Part shown: positions 59,351-60,161 of the stretch, piece by piece
How the letters are laid out: each line of letters starts with the position of its first letter
Position numbering within the stretch: the first letter of the stretch is position 1
From: Candidatus Daviesbacteria bacterium
Lineage (GTDB): Bacteria; Patescibacteriota; Microgenomatia; Daviesbacterales; UBA10151
DNA: 60,161 bases
Reading direction: 5' to 3'
Assembly: GCA_003519445.1 (NCBI GenBank)
Contig: DOWS01000020.1
Location: 1 to 60,161, forward strand
Position numbers and translations under genes: made by a program
The notes under the pieces: model-generated
The model's input: only the letters and a program-made list of their open reading frames with translations
Databases searched by the model: none
Told to the model about the DNA's origin: nothing

Positions 59351-59458
59351 TTATTTGAAGAGAATAAAGAAAGCTAACAGAAAAACAATCATTAATAAAC
59401 TAAAAGCAATTCCCACTTTAATATTCACATCATAAAAATCTAATTTTCTGTTTTTCAT
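59351..59458 (-). CDS. Very small single-helix membrane protein
   Basis: A 35-residue frame, MKNRKLDFYDVNIKVGIAFS followed by a hydrophobic LLMIVFLLAFFILFK. The ATG overlaps the TGA of the upstream 64-residue gene (ATGA, 59455-59458), which supports coupled translation. Function unknown. Confidence 0.55.
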   Translation of the reverse strand: MKNRKLDFYDVNIKVGIAFSLLMIVFLLAFFILFK

Positions 59459-59649
59459 ATTGAACCCTTTTTAAAATAAAAAGACACTACTAAACAAAAT
59501 ATACCAGCTAATATATCAAAAGTAAATAACCAAAAGTTCAAACGGAGTGTTTTCTTTGAAGTGGAAGGTACAATCAATGCTGCTGCAAACCAACCTGCTG
59601 ATAAATTGACAAATAAATCTGAAGTAACCGAGAACCAGAGTCTGTCCAT
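59455..59649 (-). CDS. Small two-helix membrane protein
   Basis: A 64-residue protein: FVNLSAGWFAAALIVPSTS and LNFWLFTFDILAGIFCLVVSFYF, then KKGSI. TAAACT ends 8 nt before the ATG. It is coupled to the 35-residue gene downstream. No family recognised. Confidence 0.55.
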   Translation of the reverse strand: MDRLWFSVTSDLFVNLSAGWFAAALIVPSTSKKTLRLNFWLFTFDILAGIFCLVVSFYFKKGSI

Positions 59650-59722
59650 TTAGTATCAGTTTATCACAATACAAAATTAAATTGTTAATAAAAACGGTAG
59701 GTTAAAAGATATTTAACTTTGT

Positions 59723-60115
59723 TCATTTATTCTTCCAATCTTTTATTAATTGTCTCAAGAAGAAAAATCCAATAATCGGATAGAAAATTGCTGTGATCAC
59801 ACCAGGATAATAATCATTGATAATGATTGCTTTTAAGATATGGTGCGACTCAAAAATAAATACGAAGCTAAATAAGGTCATCAGAAATAATCCAATGCGT
59901 TTGATGTGGAATAGTATAAAAAGGATAGGTAATAATAACCAATAAATTGTATGAAAAATCCAGTAGAAATTTTCAGGAGTAGTACCAAAATATCTACCGC
60001 CATAAATTATAAATGAATCTGACGAAGGAAATCCTCCAATAATTTCTTCAAATCCATGTAGATAAATTAGGAGTAAAGAAATAAGGAAAAGGCTGTTTAA
60101 TTTATTTGAAGCCAT
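59723..60115 (-). CDS. HXXEE-domain-like membrane protein
   Basis: A 130-residue protein with about four helices. HGFEE in the first helix, FESHHI in the third, and the late YPGVITAIFYPIIGFFFLRQLI follow the HXXEE family layout (HxxEE, second His, PG). The function of the family is unknown. TAAACT ends 8 nt before the ATG. Confidence 0.65.
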   Translation of the reverse strand: MASNKLNSLFLISLLLIYLHGFEEIIGGFPSSDSFIIYGGRYFGTTPENFYWIFHTIYWLLLPILFILFHIKRIGLFLMTLFSFVFIFESHHILKAIIINDYYPGVITAIFYPIIGFFFLRQLIKDWKNK

Positions 60116-60161
60116 GTAATATTAGTTTACCAGTTTATTGAACCCGTTTCAAAACTCCATT

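Overview
The window is AT-rich, packed bacterial DNA with about 65 supported genes on both strands, one tRNA and no gene-free stretch longer than 300 bases. The gene set (minimal division and translation genes, short TsaB and TsaE, a CxxC-x17-CxxC zinc protein, a B12-dependent ribonucleotide reductase with a corrinoid adenosyltransferase, a lamin-tail-domain surface protein, many GT-C membrane glycosyltransferases, an H+-type membrane pyrophosphatase and almost no biosynthesis) suggests a small-genome Patescibacteria/CPR bacterium, probably near Microgenomates. UGA is used as a stop (serS, cap gene), so the Absconditabacteria/Gracilibacteria code is unlikely. The taxonomic placement is inference.

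Layout. 1-1.1 kb: edge-truncated KilA-N protein and the CxxC zinc protein. 1.1-12 kb: surface polysaccharide block (GT2 enzymes, a GT2/GT-C fusion, RmlA-RmlB-RmlC, GDP-mannose dehydratase, GT2-GtrA, Nudix, DUF3800), a CAP-domain protein and a candidate small RNA with terminator. 12-21.3 kb: tsaB, a PQ-loop-like membrane protein, a YbaK-like/racemase-like fusion, prfB, ftsE-ftsX followed by a coiled-coil LytM protein with a permuted domain order, a DUF433/DUF5615 toxin-antitoxin pair, a lamin-tail protein and tsaE. 21.3-27.4 kb: three more GT-C proteins, a sugar epimerase and a CofE-like ligase. 27.4-36.6 kb: glnA-amt, nnrD, a 1.3 kb unknown gene bounded by copies of the secA 3' end, secA and a proline-rich membrane protein. 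36.6-42.6 kb: serS, HD hydrolase, lysS, an unknown gene, an M49-like metalloprotein, greA and tRNA-Glu. 42.6-49.4 kb: histidine kinase and response regulator, hppA, small membrane proteins and lon under a CIRCE-like operator. 49.4-54.2 kb: corrinoid adenosyltransferase, a REP-associated transposase between direct REP-like repeats, and nrdR-nrdJ behind a likely pair of NrdR boxes. 54.2-60.1 kb: cyclophilin, D,D-carboxypeptidase, L,D-transpeptidase, thioredoxin-reductase-like enzyme, RnfD-like protein, PfkB kinase and small membrane proteins.

The genes combine into sugar-nucleotide supply and lipid-linked glycosylation, peptidoglycan remodelling coupled to FtsEX, t6A tRNA modification, salvaged-B12 deoxynucleotide synthesis, nitrogen uptake (GlnA/Amt) and stress proteolysis.

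Three sequence-level themes stand out. First, a TANNNT -10-like box lies 6-8 nt upstream of the start codon of more than 20 operon-leading genes with no Shine-Dalgarno, while several operon-internal genes have a good one: this points to leaderless transcripts. Second, small palindromic elements sit inside genes in frame (a 56-bp element in tsaB, with an identical copy beside serS, and a 22-bp palindrome in tsaE). Third, the LytM domain next to FtsEX appears circularly permuted.
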